DNA of 64,000 nucleotides from assembly GCA_016165875.1 (NCBI GenBank), contig JABBOT010000016.1, positions 8,018,946 to 8,082,945 on the forward strand, in the 5' to 3' direction. Each line of letters begins with the position of its first letter. Position 1 is the first letter of the stretch. This DNA comes from Acanthopleura granulata (lineage: Eukaryota; Mollusca; Polyplacophora; Chitonida; Chitonidae). The notes below the pieces were generated by a model. The model was not told the DNA's origin and did not search any database. It saw only the letters and a list, made by a program, of their open reading frames with translations. Shown here piece after piece: positions 11,603 through 23,187 of this stretch. Made by a program: the position numbers and the translations under genes.

Positions 11603-11946
11603 GTTGAGTGATGCCGTGCAAGGTCTCAAGTCCCCTGACAATCCTCAAACCACGATCAAGTGGTGTCAGTTTTCAGTTGACAAAGTACAATTAGCTTATG
11701 CCTTTCACCAGTTACAAGCAGTAGTGGTATTTTCAAAGGATTCAAAGCATCCGGCTAGCATCTTGCCAACGCACATGATGCAAGCTTGAAAAAAAATTTA
11801 TAATAAACAGGTATTATAATGTATTGCCTTGACCTATTGCTACGTACAGCAGTGGCACAAATAATGAGATTAATAAGATACTTTGGGCAGTTGGTGCTCA
11901 CGCTGAACAAATAGAAACGGCAAGGACTCTAGCTGCAAAATTTTGA
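11603..11946 (+). CDS. Two coding-like open segments, unidentified
   Basis: A plus-strand frame from an acceptor-like TGTTAGCAG to TGA at 11787-11789 encodes a 61-residue segment including IKWCQFSVDKVQLAYAF. An AATAAA follows about 15 bp later. A second short frame in the next 160 bp ends at TGA 11944-11946 and includes NEINKILWAVGAHAEQ. Both look more protein-like than neighbouring frames, but neither has an ATG in good context and I recognise no family. They may be remnants of one decayed gene or chance. Confidence 0.22.
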
Positions 11947-12675
11947 TAGGGAAAGTGTCTAGAGTCTTACAGAACATCACAATATGATGTCCTAGTGCAA
12001 TGTATTCTCTTTAAACTAGTGTCATGAGCTGGTAAGACAGGATCGGCATAAAATGGTGCAAAGTACTGCTGCCGGATCCCCCATTACAGACACAACAACG
12101 GATAGGCACTTCGTGCGTGGAGAAGACTAACGAATTGTACTTGAAGACAACTGGTCACTAGTTACAAGAAGAATAAAATTAGAAGAGCAATAGACCCATT
12201 TCACAGCCCTTCGGCTCTAGTTACCAGATGGTATTTGTTTGATTGAGATAATATACTGGCAACCGCATGTGTAGATCGGTTCTGCTAATCCCCCCCCCTC
12301 CCCAAAAGGGGAGTCGTCACCTGTTCTTCCTTACAGGTTTGACAATTTGACGGCATACACCGAGAGATCACCTCATATAGTGAACCGCGTCATTTCCTGT
12401 TGTGACACTACATTTCTGGTGAGCTACCTAAGTGTTTCATGAGCGCACGTGCATGGAAGAGTGTGACGCAAAGGGTGCATAGTTTCTGACCGTTTTATTA
12501 ACCGCACTCATGGTCACATTTGTTTATATCATTGTACCTACAGGAGAAAATACGTGAAAGGCACAAAACAAACAACTTGCATACAATCTGTGGCACATGC
12601 GGTATACATCTATATTTTACGGTTAACTTAGCAGACTTGGCTACTTATCCGGCTTTTACGACACATACAACATGC

Positions 12676-12850
12676 CGAGTATTTATTTATTTTAAGTATT
12701 TATTTAATTGTTACCTAACGCCATATACTGAAGAGCTTATGACTGATACGATGGCGGTCAGTTTTATGGGTGGTGGAAACCAGAACGTCCTGCGTAAACC
12801 TCGAACCTTTGGCAAGTTTTGACGAACTTTTCCACACGTGACATACAGAC
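12676..12850 (-). repeat. SINE, divergent second subfamily
   Basis: The pattern ATTTATTTAATTGTTACC, ACGCCATATACTGA and CGGTCAGTTTTATGGGTGG parallels the main SINE core but diverges. It ends in a segment, TTTTGACGAACTTTTCCAC, also seen in the copy at 20970-21130. Confidence 0.6.
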
Positions 12851-12938
12851 TTGCGCAACTTACTTATAGGAGGCTAGTGGTCACGAACAAAGGAAAGGCT
12901 GCAGGGGGTGGTTGTCGACCAGTTTTCACCAAGGCACA

Positions 12939-13036
12939 CTAATGGAATTATTGATCACACTAATGGAATTATTGAGAACACGAATGGAATTGCTGACCAC
13001 ACAAATGGAATTAATAGAACTGCTGAGCACACAGAT
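12939..13036. repeat. 24-bp tandem repeat, about four units
   Basis: Repeated AATGGAATTATTGATCACAC variants. The period is divisible by three, so one frame reads as repeated MELL units; this is not evidence of a gene. Confidence 0.85.
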
Positions 13037-13876
13037 GGTCTATAATGCATCTGGTAAAAGCCACTTTCTCATCAGAGGCGAAAAAACAGTTTGAGGATAA
13101 AAGATCATGTCAGATTGTTCGGGAATTCTATGTAGTATATTTCGTACAGCATTACTGTGCTCTGGAACACGAAGACACCGATGCAAAATGGCTAATGTTT
13201 GTGTACGCGGTCTACCCTTCCGTAAACGTCCGAAGCAGATCGAGGGATACCGAAGTCAACTGAAACTTGGCAGCCCGCCATTAGTTTTCCTACCGACTCA
13301 CTGCAGGAGACTAGCGGGGAAGTAGGTTAGTACAAAGAGCCTTGGGGTCTAATTTCATTCGCGTTGTTAGACGGGAAACTAAACAGTCAGAACACGGTCT
13401 TGATGCTTAATAATAACCCAGTGCTTTTGCTCAGACACACGCAAATCAGTTTTGCAAGGCGCGCATGCGCCATGACCTGTGACAGCTCTTGCTTGAATAT
13501 CAACCCATACAATCAGCTCGTAATTAGACGCTAATTAATTGCCAACAGCGTCGAGTATGGAGAGCATCAGATTACTCCAAAGAGAGATGAAGGTTTCCTT
13601 CCCTTTATAATAGCCTGGGTGGGTCCCAGCTGGGTCCAACACTTAGGATTTGTTATCAGCTGCGACGCTGATGTATGGGTGTGTGTGTTTGACTCGACGC
13701 TATCAGTGACCACGGCGACCCTAACACATACGCCGTTGTATATAAACACTGATTAAAACCCTCATTTCAAGGGTGAGAGAAATTCATTACATTTTCTCCG
13801 ACTGCTCTTTAAACAGTCAAACCACAGATCAACTGTGAGCAAAGGTTTTTAATAATCCCAAAAGATTACGCCGGCC

Positions 13877-13912
13877 TTATTTATTTATTTATTTATTTAT
13901 TTATTGTTTTAA

Positions 13913-13947
<35 letters not shown>
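13877..13947. repeat. Compound microsatellite (TTTA)n-(TTGA)n
   Basis: Seven or so TTTA units, a short spacer, then seven or so TTGA units ending in GATTGGTGTCACTG. The junction resembles the expanded tail of a SINE whose body is missing. Confidence 0.85.
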
Positions 13948-13948
<1 letters not shown>

Positions 13949-14207
13949 GTCACTGAGGTTCCGCCATACTAGCAGTATCCATGGAAGATCCAGCTACATG
14001 TATCACTGGTTTCCCTGGGTTTTCATGTACCCAAGTTATAACCTTGGTTGAATCCTCACTCGTCTGACAACGGTTTCAGAATGTACCTGGAAACCTGAAA
14101 CCCGGAAACCCGATGGTGACTGGTTGGGTGATGTCAGACTTGGCGATCCGCCCAGTGACTGTTTTCGGGACGGCATGTCACCATGCGGCAAACGTTATCA
14201 CTATTTC

Positions 14208-14460
14208 TTGTTTATTTATTTATTTCTTAGGGGTTTTACCGTACTCAATAATATTTCTCTACTACGACGGCGGCAAGCATTATGGTGGGAATAAACCGGA
14301 CAGAGCCTGAGGGAAACTCACCACCGTCCGCAGGTTGTTGGCGGACTCTCCCACTTACGGCCGGAGAGGAAGCCAGCATGAGATTAACTTGAACTCACAG
14401 CAACAGCATTGGTGATAGACACCTTTCTCATCACGCCGCGTTGGCACTCTAACCAATTTC
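14208..14460 (-). repeat. tRNA-derived SINE, near full length
   Basis: Tail (TTTA)n, TTTTACCGTACTCAATAATA, the core GCGGCAAGCATTATGGTGGG, AGGAAGCCAGCATGAG, AACTTGAACTCACAGC (reversed B box) and the start of the tRNA-like head, which is diverged. Confidence 0.87.
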
Positions 14461-15371
14461 GTTTATTATACATTCTTGGAAGCCAAATAACGAATCCAAG
14501 CTGAAAATCTTCCCACAAAGCCATACAACGAATCCAAGCAGAACTGTCTTGTTTCCATTAGTGTATTCGTTTCGTATTCGTTTTTTAACCAATGCACTCT
14601 AGAGGCGAAGTATCCTAGTTCAATCATGACAAGGTTAAGAAAATATCCCGATATAAGCACATACACATATCATATGTTTATATACATATACCATATGTAT
14701 GTGTACAGACAAGAACCACTTTCTTTCCCAAGCTAATTTCGTCTCACACCATTTTTTTGTTTCCCAAAGTAATACACCAGCTGCGAACAGCTACGATTAT
14801 GCCAACAACATGCTGTGTTGCTACTCTTAAAAACTGCTTTATAACCATTTTATGTCGACACAACCAAATATGTGTCGGCTATCAAAAGTCTGTTAATTGG
14901 CATGGAATGCATCCTGAGCTTACATGCAGCGTGTTTTTTCCTCTCAGCTTCTCCTCCGCCCCTTTCCCCACTCTCCCTCAGACTTCTGTAGTGTTACACT
15001 GACTCGGGATAACGAGAACTTCTCCTGACCCGAATTCACTGAGCGACAATCCTCAGTAGCCCCTGATGTCATTCTATTCCTGCTACGGTGGGTGTTAAAC
15101 TCCGAAGCGCGTATATTTTTTTTAGTGTACATGGTTGGTGTTTAGTCCCAGAATCCGGTTCATGTTATTTTTCGGAATAACGACGAATTCTTTTGACACG
15201 ATATCCCCGAGCGTCATTTCCCATTATGTGCCGAAGCCATTCTTTTCCTGTCGTGTCGGGTATGATCAAGTCACATGTGAAGTCCCGCATGAGCCAGATC
15301 GAGAAAGGTGTGATTTTCTGTTGCACCAGCCAATTAACACTAAACATCGACGGTACACATCACCTCCGTAA

Positions 15372-15525
15372 GTAACAAGGTCTGCCAACTACCTGCGGAT
15401 AGCCGTGGGCTTCCCCCGGGCTCTGTCCGGTATCCTCCCACCGTAATGCTGGTCGCCGTCGTATACTTGAAATATTATTGAGTACGGCATAAAACACCAA
15501 TCAAAAAAAAAATATATATATCTGC
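15372..15525 (+). repeat. tRNA-derived SINE, 3' half
   Basis: Begins near AAGGTCTGCCAACTACCTGC and continues through GGTATCCTCCCACCGTAATG to AAAACACCAATC and an A-rich tail. Confidence 0.88.
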
Positions 15526-15654
15526 CTCGCGTATAGAAGAATACTGGGTATGATGCCGTGGTGAAATATTACGAAATATATATTTCAGATATAACAAAAA
15601 AATGTAAAAGCGGCGTGTTTGATGCGAAATGATTCTTATGTGCCCTGCTGTGAC

Positions 15655-16205
15655 CATCCAGTACAAAGAGTAACCGTATAGTGCCCTGCACTAACGGTAC
15701 AGGGTCGTGATGGAACCCTGCAGTAACTATAAATTGCCTGGAAGTAACCATACAGTGTTACGAAGTAACCATAAATTGCCTGGATGTAACCGTACAGTGC
15801 CGTGAAGTGAACATACAGTGCCATGAAGAGACCACAGAGTGTCGTACAGTATGGTGAGGTGGCCGTACAGTGCCTTGAACTAACCCTACAGTGCAGTGGA
15901 GTAACCGTGCATACCGTGAAGTGACCAAAGAGTGCCGCGAGATATCGTACAGTACCGCGAAGTATCATTTCTGTGCGGCAACCGCACAGTGCCGTACAGA
16001 CACCGTGCATTTCCGCACATTAACTGTACAGCGCTGTGCAACAACACAATGCCGCGCAGGGAACGTGTAGTGCCTGCAAAAGGCTAGCCATACGGCGGCG
16101 GGCAGCAATTGTATAGTGGGGTGGAATAACCGTACAGTAGCGAGCAGTAAGCATACAGTGCCGTGCGTTAACCGTAAACTGCCGAGCATCCACCCAGCAG
16201 TACAT
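15655..16205. repeat. Degenerate 22-24 bp minisatellite
   Basis: Roughly two dozen diverged units of the form GTAACCGTACAGTGCCGTGA fill the interval. Periods vary by one or two bases, so the minus-strand open frames across it are incidental. Confidence 0.85.
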
Positions 16206-16830
16206 CACACAAAGCATAGTACGTGTACATGACTCGGGCAACACTGTTACAGCCGGTGTAATTGGAACATGGAGAGTTCTAGTATTAACACTTCTGCACA
16301 TGCCCATTTGTTGTCATGCAAAATAATCTTTTTGAGTTCTTCTGATCTACGCTTACGTCGCTCTTAAATCTATCAGTATATAATTTTTTTGGTTGCCATT
16401 TTGACATGATTTCCGATTATCATTATGCAGGGTACGCCAGTTTTTTTACTTGACCGCTGGTATAAACCTTACGGCGTTTTACGACAATTAATCAATTCAT
16501 TTTCATATGTCACAACTACCTAACACCTGAACGGATTCAGAAAGCACTGTGTGATTTTAACGACTGGGTGTGTGTGTGTGTTTTTGGGTGTTCGTTTGGG
16601 GTTGAGTGGGTGGGGGAGCTTTTGTCGGTAAATGAATTAGGACTCTCACACTACTTGAGCCACATTCACAGAACTTCATCGTTCACATGCCTCTGAACTT
16701 TATTCGTAAATGACATTGTCTGGCTTAGTCCACCATAAGGCAAGGCGGTTTGCGAGAAAAGATTGGTAGACCGATTATCGAAATTTTGTAAAGTTGGGCG
16801 TAGACCCAGTGCCTGGTTACGAATTTTCAG

Positions 16831-17788
16831 TCAAGAGTTTTGATATTGTTTACTGATATTCTTACCTTTATCTGTTGACACTTTATTTGACGCCTGTCCA
16901 TAGACGTAAACCAGCAGCCCGCATGTGCAAAGGCCTAGAAACAGGACGTTTGTTGGCGAAGCTTGCCTGTTCCCCACTGAATACAACAGCAACACCACCA
17001 ATATCCGCTTCCAGATGTTGGCGACGGAATGGCTGACGACGGACAGGTACTGGAGCACGATACCGGTCGACACGTAGGAATAAACGACGTGGAATGTGGA
17101 TGAGATGAAGAGACAGGCGTAGCTGAATATGATGGAGCTATTGCCCGGATGTGAATACAAGATGGCAGCACCCGTAACTATGGTGACGACGTAATACGCC
17201 CCCACTGTCCGGTGCGGTCTAAAGGAAATGTTTTTTTCTTTGTTCAGAAATTTGATGCCCAGGTTTCTGATGGCTAAGATGACGTTCGAAACGAGGGCGT
17301 ACCAAGCCCCGTAACCCAGCGTCATGTCGGTGAAAGGGTTGCCGATGAAACCTACGGCGCCGCACACGATCACTGGCAAACTGAGCCAACCAGTGACGCT
17401 CAACGTCGTACCCATCACCAACATGGACATAATGGCGCTTGTGATTGGCTCCATCAGCTTAATGGCGAACGTGGAGTCGGCGTGAATGAGAGTCATGCTG
17501 TGATTGGTTGCCATGGTGGCCAGCACGTGCGATACCACGGCGACGCAGAGACAGTCTTTCCTGTCGTTTTCGGCACTCCATGACGCCAAGAAGGGAATTC
17601 TCAGGAGACTAAAACAGGTGAAGATCTGTGTGAACGTCAATATGATGACGCCGTAAACGGCTGCGTCATCACCCCACATTTCCCGCGAAGTTTGCAAAAA
17701 CTGCTTAGCAGCATAGTGACAAACGAATGACGTCAGAGTCCATAACAGGAAAACTGCCAGGCCTTTGCCAACCGTGGTCACTGAAGAT
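16831..17788 (-). CDS. Triose-phosphate-translocator/SLC35-type membrane transporter (large exon)
   Basis: The minus-strand frame encodes about 318 residues with eight to ten hydrophobic segments, a drug/metabolite-superfamily layout. TPT-family signatures are present: NHSMTLIHADSTFAIKLMEP (93-112) and, near the C-terminus, VSHSVANIWKRILVV (249-263), followed by LGLCTCGLLVYVYGQ (282-296). Lys108 and the Lys258-Arg259 pair occupy positions that bind phosphate in plastid phosphate translocators. The exon begins at an acceptor, CTTTTACTTTCAG, at 17788/17789 and needs two bases from an upstream exon I did not find. A good donor, AAAG/GTAAGA, at about 16865 precedes the TGA at 16831, so the C-terminus may instead lie in another exon. 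It is likely a Golgi or ER transporter; the substrate is unknown. Confidence 0.87.
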
Positions 17789-17847
17789 CTGAAAGTAAAA
17801 GCAGAATTTTAAACGTGATTAACACTATAAATTGTGGTATAGAATAA

Positions 17848-18130
17848 AAGACTACACTATGGAGTGTAAAACGAGAGCAACCACGAGATCATGATACACG
17901 TAACTTGTCACACGTAACCGGTAAAGACCGGCCTCTGGTCAGTTTGCGTCAGTTTAAGTTTTATTCTAATTGTTCGTATAAATGTTTAAATGGAAATGAG
18001 TTACACGCCCCCTAGTACTATGGCTTATGCAGAATTAGGTAAAAACAAACGTAGTGATGGTGTTAGCAATTCATTAGGGGTGTTTGGCAGCAAAATAAAG
18101 TAAAGATGTTATCCAACAACGTTGCCGGGG
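17848..18130 (+). repeat. Dispersed repeat B
   Basis: Landmarks in order are AAAGACTACA-like, GTAAAACGAGAGC, GTAACCGGTAAAGACCGGCC, CTCTGGTCAGTTTGC and GGCTTATGCAGAATTAGG. The same order recurs at 21270, 26805, 43556 and 56385, at 42905 in reverse, and more weakly at 47632 and 54780. Confidence 0.72.
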
Positions 18131-18209
18131 TTCACGCTATTATCTATTTAACATATCTGGCCCCATAATAACTTCATGGTAATGAAAAGGAGAAAAACCT
18201 GAACTGATT

Positions 18210-18365
18210 GAAAAGGAACGAACTGGATTTGAACCCGTGATTGCCAGGTATCATATACAATGGGCCTGTTGCTAAAACCAGCGCAGAAGTTAATGCAGCT
18301 TTGATCTTTTGCTCATAGCCCATAACAAAGGACATAAAGATGGTTCTCATGGTAAACTGCACTCA
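18210..18365 (-). repeat. Possible second tRNA-derived repeat
   Basis: The segment GAACTGGATTTGAACCCGTG, read in reverse, contains GGTTCAAATCC, a near-consensus pol III B box. A similar segment lies at 19783-19800 (GTGAACTGGATTTGAACC). No complete tRNA cloverleaf can be drawn, so this is more likely a repeat head than a tRNA gene. Confidence 0.35.
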
Positions 18366-18369
18366 GTGA

Positions 18370-20289
18370 TTTTCAGCTTTACGGCTATAACGGTTCCCTG
18401 TCATGTGTTATCTAAATATGGGTGAATTCCTGTTGTTCATACTTTGTATTTTACACATATGGCCCTTGCACTCAGTGATTTTCAGCATTACTGCTGTAGC
18501 GGTTTTCTGTCACATGACATCTAGAGTTCCACTTTTTCGAACTTCGCTCGCAATTTGCGACAAAAGTATACATCACAGGAAGAAATAAGATCCGCGATCA
18601 GGATGCAAAACTACGTCAGGCAGCACGTAGGTGTAAACGTACGCGAAGCTTAAACTTATTATGAGGGGGTTTCCAGTGCGCCTCGCGTTCACGTACAAGG
18701 ATATACGTCAAAATGGTGAGCACCACGTACAAGACGTACGTGGGAGAAACACACGGGGAATTCCTTTCTGTGGTGTCTCTATACTCAATATCTTTCAGTG
18801 AAGTTTATTTTTAAAGCACCATACAGTAGTTTCATAAAAATACATACCGTTTCTTTGATCAGAAACAGAGAATACTTGGTGCTAGAGGAGATGAAGTTGA
18901 ACACGGAAAAAACTTCCCAAAACGTCAAGATGCATTCTACGTGTTAACGACTCGCAATGCTTGGAAAAAATTTATTTATATCTGAATTCAAATCACAGGC
19001 ATGTGACTACCACTTGTAATGTTTTCAGTTCGTACTACTACTAAGCATAGGCGTACGCCAGGACTGCATCATTTATGTCATTTGATTCAAAGTACAAAAC
19101 AGTAAATGATAAGTTCAGGAAAAAACAAAAAACAAAAAAAAAAAAAACAACTGAATGTATATAAGTATTAATTAAATAGTAAAACCAAATGGACTTTACG
19201 AAAGACACTGCATGTAATCATCATCTTTACAACATGTGATAACTGACAATAAATACCACTCATCCATCTCAGCAATTTTTGTGAATCACAGTTTATTATA
19301 CTGTTTTCCACCTATTTATTTTATTTAGTTATTTATTGTCTTAATGACCATACCTGTACACTAGCAATCATATCTCTCACGTACACGATACGATTTCTAA
19401 TGGTCTGAAACGCTCAACACGGGAACGTGTGCGGCGACGTCACGACGTTCAGGTTTCCGTGCGCGTACAAGCGAGCGTACGCTTTTCTAATGGTTCCTAC
19501 TCATTAAATTCTAAAACTTTTCGTAACCTGACAAATTTGGTAGTTAGTGCATTTCCAGAGTTCCTGAGATATGAAAATGACTTTTGCACACATAATTTGA
19601 CCCTACGTATTCTATCCGCGTAATAAATTTTAGTTCGACCGGATACAGAGTTTCTTGAGAAAACGACATGAAAAGGACATGTTAACGCTTTCTGTTAAGG
19701 CCAATATGAGAAAGTAGGTGACACTGAAAAGTTCAATTTTCTGAGAAAAATAAAAAAAAATTTACAGGCTGCATTTCGAAAGTGAACTGGATTTGAACCG
19801 TAAATTTCTAAATATTGTGTGCCAATATATAACTGGACTGGTGCTTAATAATTGCATGATAACAAAAAGCCTGTGTGGACCCCTAATAATAATAATGCGA
19901 ACGATTTCAAGAGGTTTCCCACAGGGACCCTGTGTGAACTCCTCATCTGTCTCAGTTTTATTACTATTGCTCTGCCTACGTGCACAGACATACATCAGTG
20001 TAACTGGGACACTTCATTGATATTTATTGACTACCTCGGTATAAATCATACATTTACATTACAGCATTTATAAAAAGCGCCATCTAATCATGGTGTCTCA
20101 TGCGTGCAAGGCTCATGCTTATGGCGGCCATCTAATGTAAGTTATACCAGCGTGTTGCGTGGGTATACGGCCTGATATTTCCTTTAATATTATCATTTAA
20201 TTTTGATATTTTCACGAGCCTGAAGCGAGAGTAGAACTATAGATCTCTGAAGAGCATTCTGGGGGACATTTAATTGTCTCTGTACCGGT
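18370..20289. other. AT-rich stretch without supported gene
   Basis: Contains A-tracts near 19120-19146 and a CACTCAGTGATTTTCAGC block present at both 18360 and 18470. Open frames are short and unconvincing. Confidence 0.4.
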
Positions 20290-20617
20290 ATTTCGGCCAG
20301 AACACCCCGCGTTCTGTGCGGCCTGTGCGGCCGAGGTCGATGTCACGGTTCGCACGGCGATAAGCGCACGGGCTCGGATCGATGCACTGACTGCGCAGAC
20401 AAAAAATAGTTCCCTTTAGTCGACTGCTAGATAGTCATTTTCGATTCAGTTTGCAAGGGTTTGCAGTTTAATGGTCTCGAAAGGATGCGACATGAAACTT
20501 TTCTTAATGTGGTTGTTAACAGCTGAATCATTAGCGCTGTATGGAAATAAAGTCACTGACTCGTACATTACTGACCATCGTTGTTATCGGCCGGCGCGAG
20601 AATCATGGACTCTCTAG
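20290..20617 (+). CDS. CpG-rich block followed by a 48-codon ORF with signal-peptide-like start
   Basis: The interval 20290-20400 is unusually GC- and CpG-rich for this window and could be a promoter or 5' untranslated region. An ATG at 20471 opens a 48-codon frame to TAG at 20615. An internal Met starts MKLFLMWLLTAESLALYG, which looks like a signal peptide. The remaining 20-odd residues include one cysteine. It may be the first exon of a secreted protein or a small ORF; no family is recognisable and no strong donor was found. Confidence 0.27.
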
Positions 20618-20969
20618 CATACAGAAAAAATATCAAAGTCACAAGACTGTATCGCTTGCCTGTTTTGCGCATACTGTAGCCTATTAAAGGCAGATAGACA
20701 AATCAGAAGCCTAGAATGTTCTCGAAATTGTGATAATGGGTTGCATGTGGGTAGTTTGACCATCAACGGTTCATTTCTAAAACGTACGCTCTTAATTAAT
20801 CAAAAACAATTTGGCGTTTCACAAACAATTTTGGACAAATTAAAGATTTATTTTAATTAAAATTTGACGATCGAAAAGTCTAATCGTTTCATACATCCTT
20901 CCACAGACCGATTCCAAATAAAGTTTCAGGGGTGCCTTAGCCTTTATAATGGCGTCAAATACTAAACAA

Positions 20970-21130
20970 GTTATTTACTTACATATTTATTCATTTGGTT
21001 GTTGCTTAATGACATACTCAAGAAAATTCGGTTTCATGGGTGGGGAAAATGGGAGTAATCCACCTACATTTGGCATGTTACTCGCGAACTTTTCTACATG
21101 TGTCGTAGTCGGTAGGGACATGTGTGCCAT
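20970..21130 (-). repeat. SINE, divergent second subfamily
   Basis: ATTTATTCATTTGGTTGTTG, ACATACTCAAGAAAATTC, GGTTTCATGGGTGGGG and CGCGAACTTTTCTACATG share order with the copy at 12676. Confidence 0.6.
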
Positions 21131-21269
21131 AATGATGCAAACCCTCAATAAAGTCAATACATCGGCCACAGAGTTGACAGCTGTCCACATAACCCCAGAT
21201 ACGTGTAGAACATACACGTGGCACATCCGGTACTATGCAGTGAGCTGAACGCCACAAAAAGGTACAGAA

Positions 21270-22020
21270 TCTAAAAGACTACAGCGTGGAGAGTAAAACT
21301 AGAGCAGCGACGACAGTGTAATAGTTGGCAAATGGTCACACAAATCCAGTAAAATCCGGCCTCTTATGAATTTGCCTCAGTTAAGCTACGTTCACACTTG
21401 GCACTGAAAAGCCGGATCATGTCAGGCCACGCCTTGGGGGGGGGGGGCTTGCGGACCCATTTCCATGGAAAAAATCGTGACAGGTTTAAACTGTCCACCA
21501 ATCAGCATAATTCAACATTTAAGCATGGCGGCAAGCACAGTTCGCACTGAATTGCCGAGTCATGAAGTGTGAAGGAATAAAGTGTTGTTTGATCTTGGAA
21601 ACTACTATTACAGCCATTTCAGAGAAAAGATGATGTGCGGAGCGAGATCGGCCAACGTGTGGGACATGAAAACGATCACTTGATTACATGTATTGAATTA
21701 AGCGGCCTTAGCTACTTTGCCTCGTATCGATAATTGGCCATTGAATAACCTAGTTTGAATTACAAAAACAACAATCACACGGCGTAATTTCTTCGTAAAT
21801 TTTTAATTACATATTGATTACTAATGGTATTGTCTCGTGATCCATTGCTAAACCAAATAATGACTGGTTCATTGAAGAATTGAATTCACTTAGGAAACCG
21901 TATCCGTGCTCCGAATTTCCCGTGTGTGAACGCAACGCTCCGAAAACGTTATTGTCCAGGAATTCCGGGCCCTGGCACCTTTGTTTAAGCAGAACTGGGT
22001 AAAGAAATGCGGTGATGTTA
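21270..22020 (+). repeat. Repeat B split by an insertion
   Basis: Repeat B runs from about 21270 to 21415 (GTAAAACTAGAGCAGCGACG, CCTCTTATGAATTTGCC). Its downstream landmark, TTTAAGCAGAACTGGGTAAA, appears only at about 21983. The intervening ~540 bp starts near CTACGTTCACACTTGG and ends near CCGTGTGTGAACGCAACG, whose ends are partly inverted copies (GTTCACAC / GTGTGAAC). It may be a small nonautonomous DNA transposon. Confidence 0.5.
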
Positions 22021-22029
22021 CAAGGATTT

Positions 22030-23187
22030 TATTAGACGGTAATGCTCTGGAGTTAAGCATTATCTTGCTACATGTTATAAGCAGATCTGAGATTGTTCAA
22101 CAGATCGTGACGGCAATGGCTCGGGGTCATCAGGTTTAATCTGTAATCGTGCGGACTACAAGACACTTGGCGAACCAAATTATTTGTTCCCGATTCTAAC
22201 CTGCGAATCTCCCATCTGGATAACAGTTTTCGCCGAATAGGGCGTTACCCTCGCTAGGTACGAATGAATGCATGAATGAATAAATGACTGACGGTCAGTC
22301 CACTGTGTGGTAAGAAAACAGAGAGCGGTATTAAAGGACAGAAGCCTCATTTTGAACAAGCAAAACCTCAAGCTCACCGGTCAATACTAAATATAGAAAG
22401 GTCGTCGAGTAAAACAAAAAGCCCGAGACTCTCCCCTGTCTACTGGCCAGAGGATATCACAATACAGCCATTCATGTATTGGAGCTGTGAGAAACAGATA
22501 TAGGAAGAAAAAGTAGTCGTTGGTGGTTATTCGAGATTATGTTCATCTGGGCACTTCACCTGCTTGAGGCAGAGGGCAAGCAGACGATGAGGTGAAAGAT
22601 AACAAGGTGTGGGATGGGAAAATGAGCAAGGTTGGACAATATTCTGAGAACTACAGCTGATAATAACCAGACATTACAGTATGTTTTACTTATGATGGAA
22701 ACATGACTGTTATTGTACCTGATAATTTATCTCAATTACTAATAATGTTATATATATTATGTATATTTGGTGTTCGATAAGGATTATTTTTAGCCTTTCA
22801 TTGCTGTGCTATGTTTAGTATAAATAAAGGTATGGTCGAATACAAATTTGCCAATATTAGTCATCTGGAGACCGTAAGTTGATTCCCATGGGTGAATTGT
22901 ACAGATATGCACACAATGCGAGTGGTCTTCAAACAAACATTAGACTGTGTTTAATATTGTCACCAAGGCCCATGTTCAAGGCTGATATTGAACGCCCACA
23001 TTCTGTGTCATAGAAATTAAAACCACTCATTCAGTTCACACTCTCAGCACACTTACTGGTTTGATGACAGAGATTCACAACAAACATGTATATCAATGGG
23101 AGACTTTTCATCTGAAGAATCGAGCGAATTAATTGTCAAACAAATCAGTTTTTTGTGGGTTATTCTAATCTGTGCTAAATTTTAATT
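22030..23187. other. AT-rich stretch without supported gene
   Basis: Only short frames. A GAAT-rich run at 22261-22290 (GAATGAATGCATGAATGAAT) resembles a SINE-type tail. Confidence 0.4.

Noticed and set aside
14757..15002. THAP domain starting MPTTCCV
   Set aside because: The second Cys spacing and the FHxFP motif are absent and codons downstream are not THAP-like.
18830..18960. Upstream exon of the transporter ending at AAACG/GTATGT
   Set aside because: The donor is good, but the frame that would fit the required phase contains a stop and no ATG is available.
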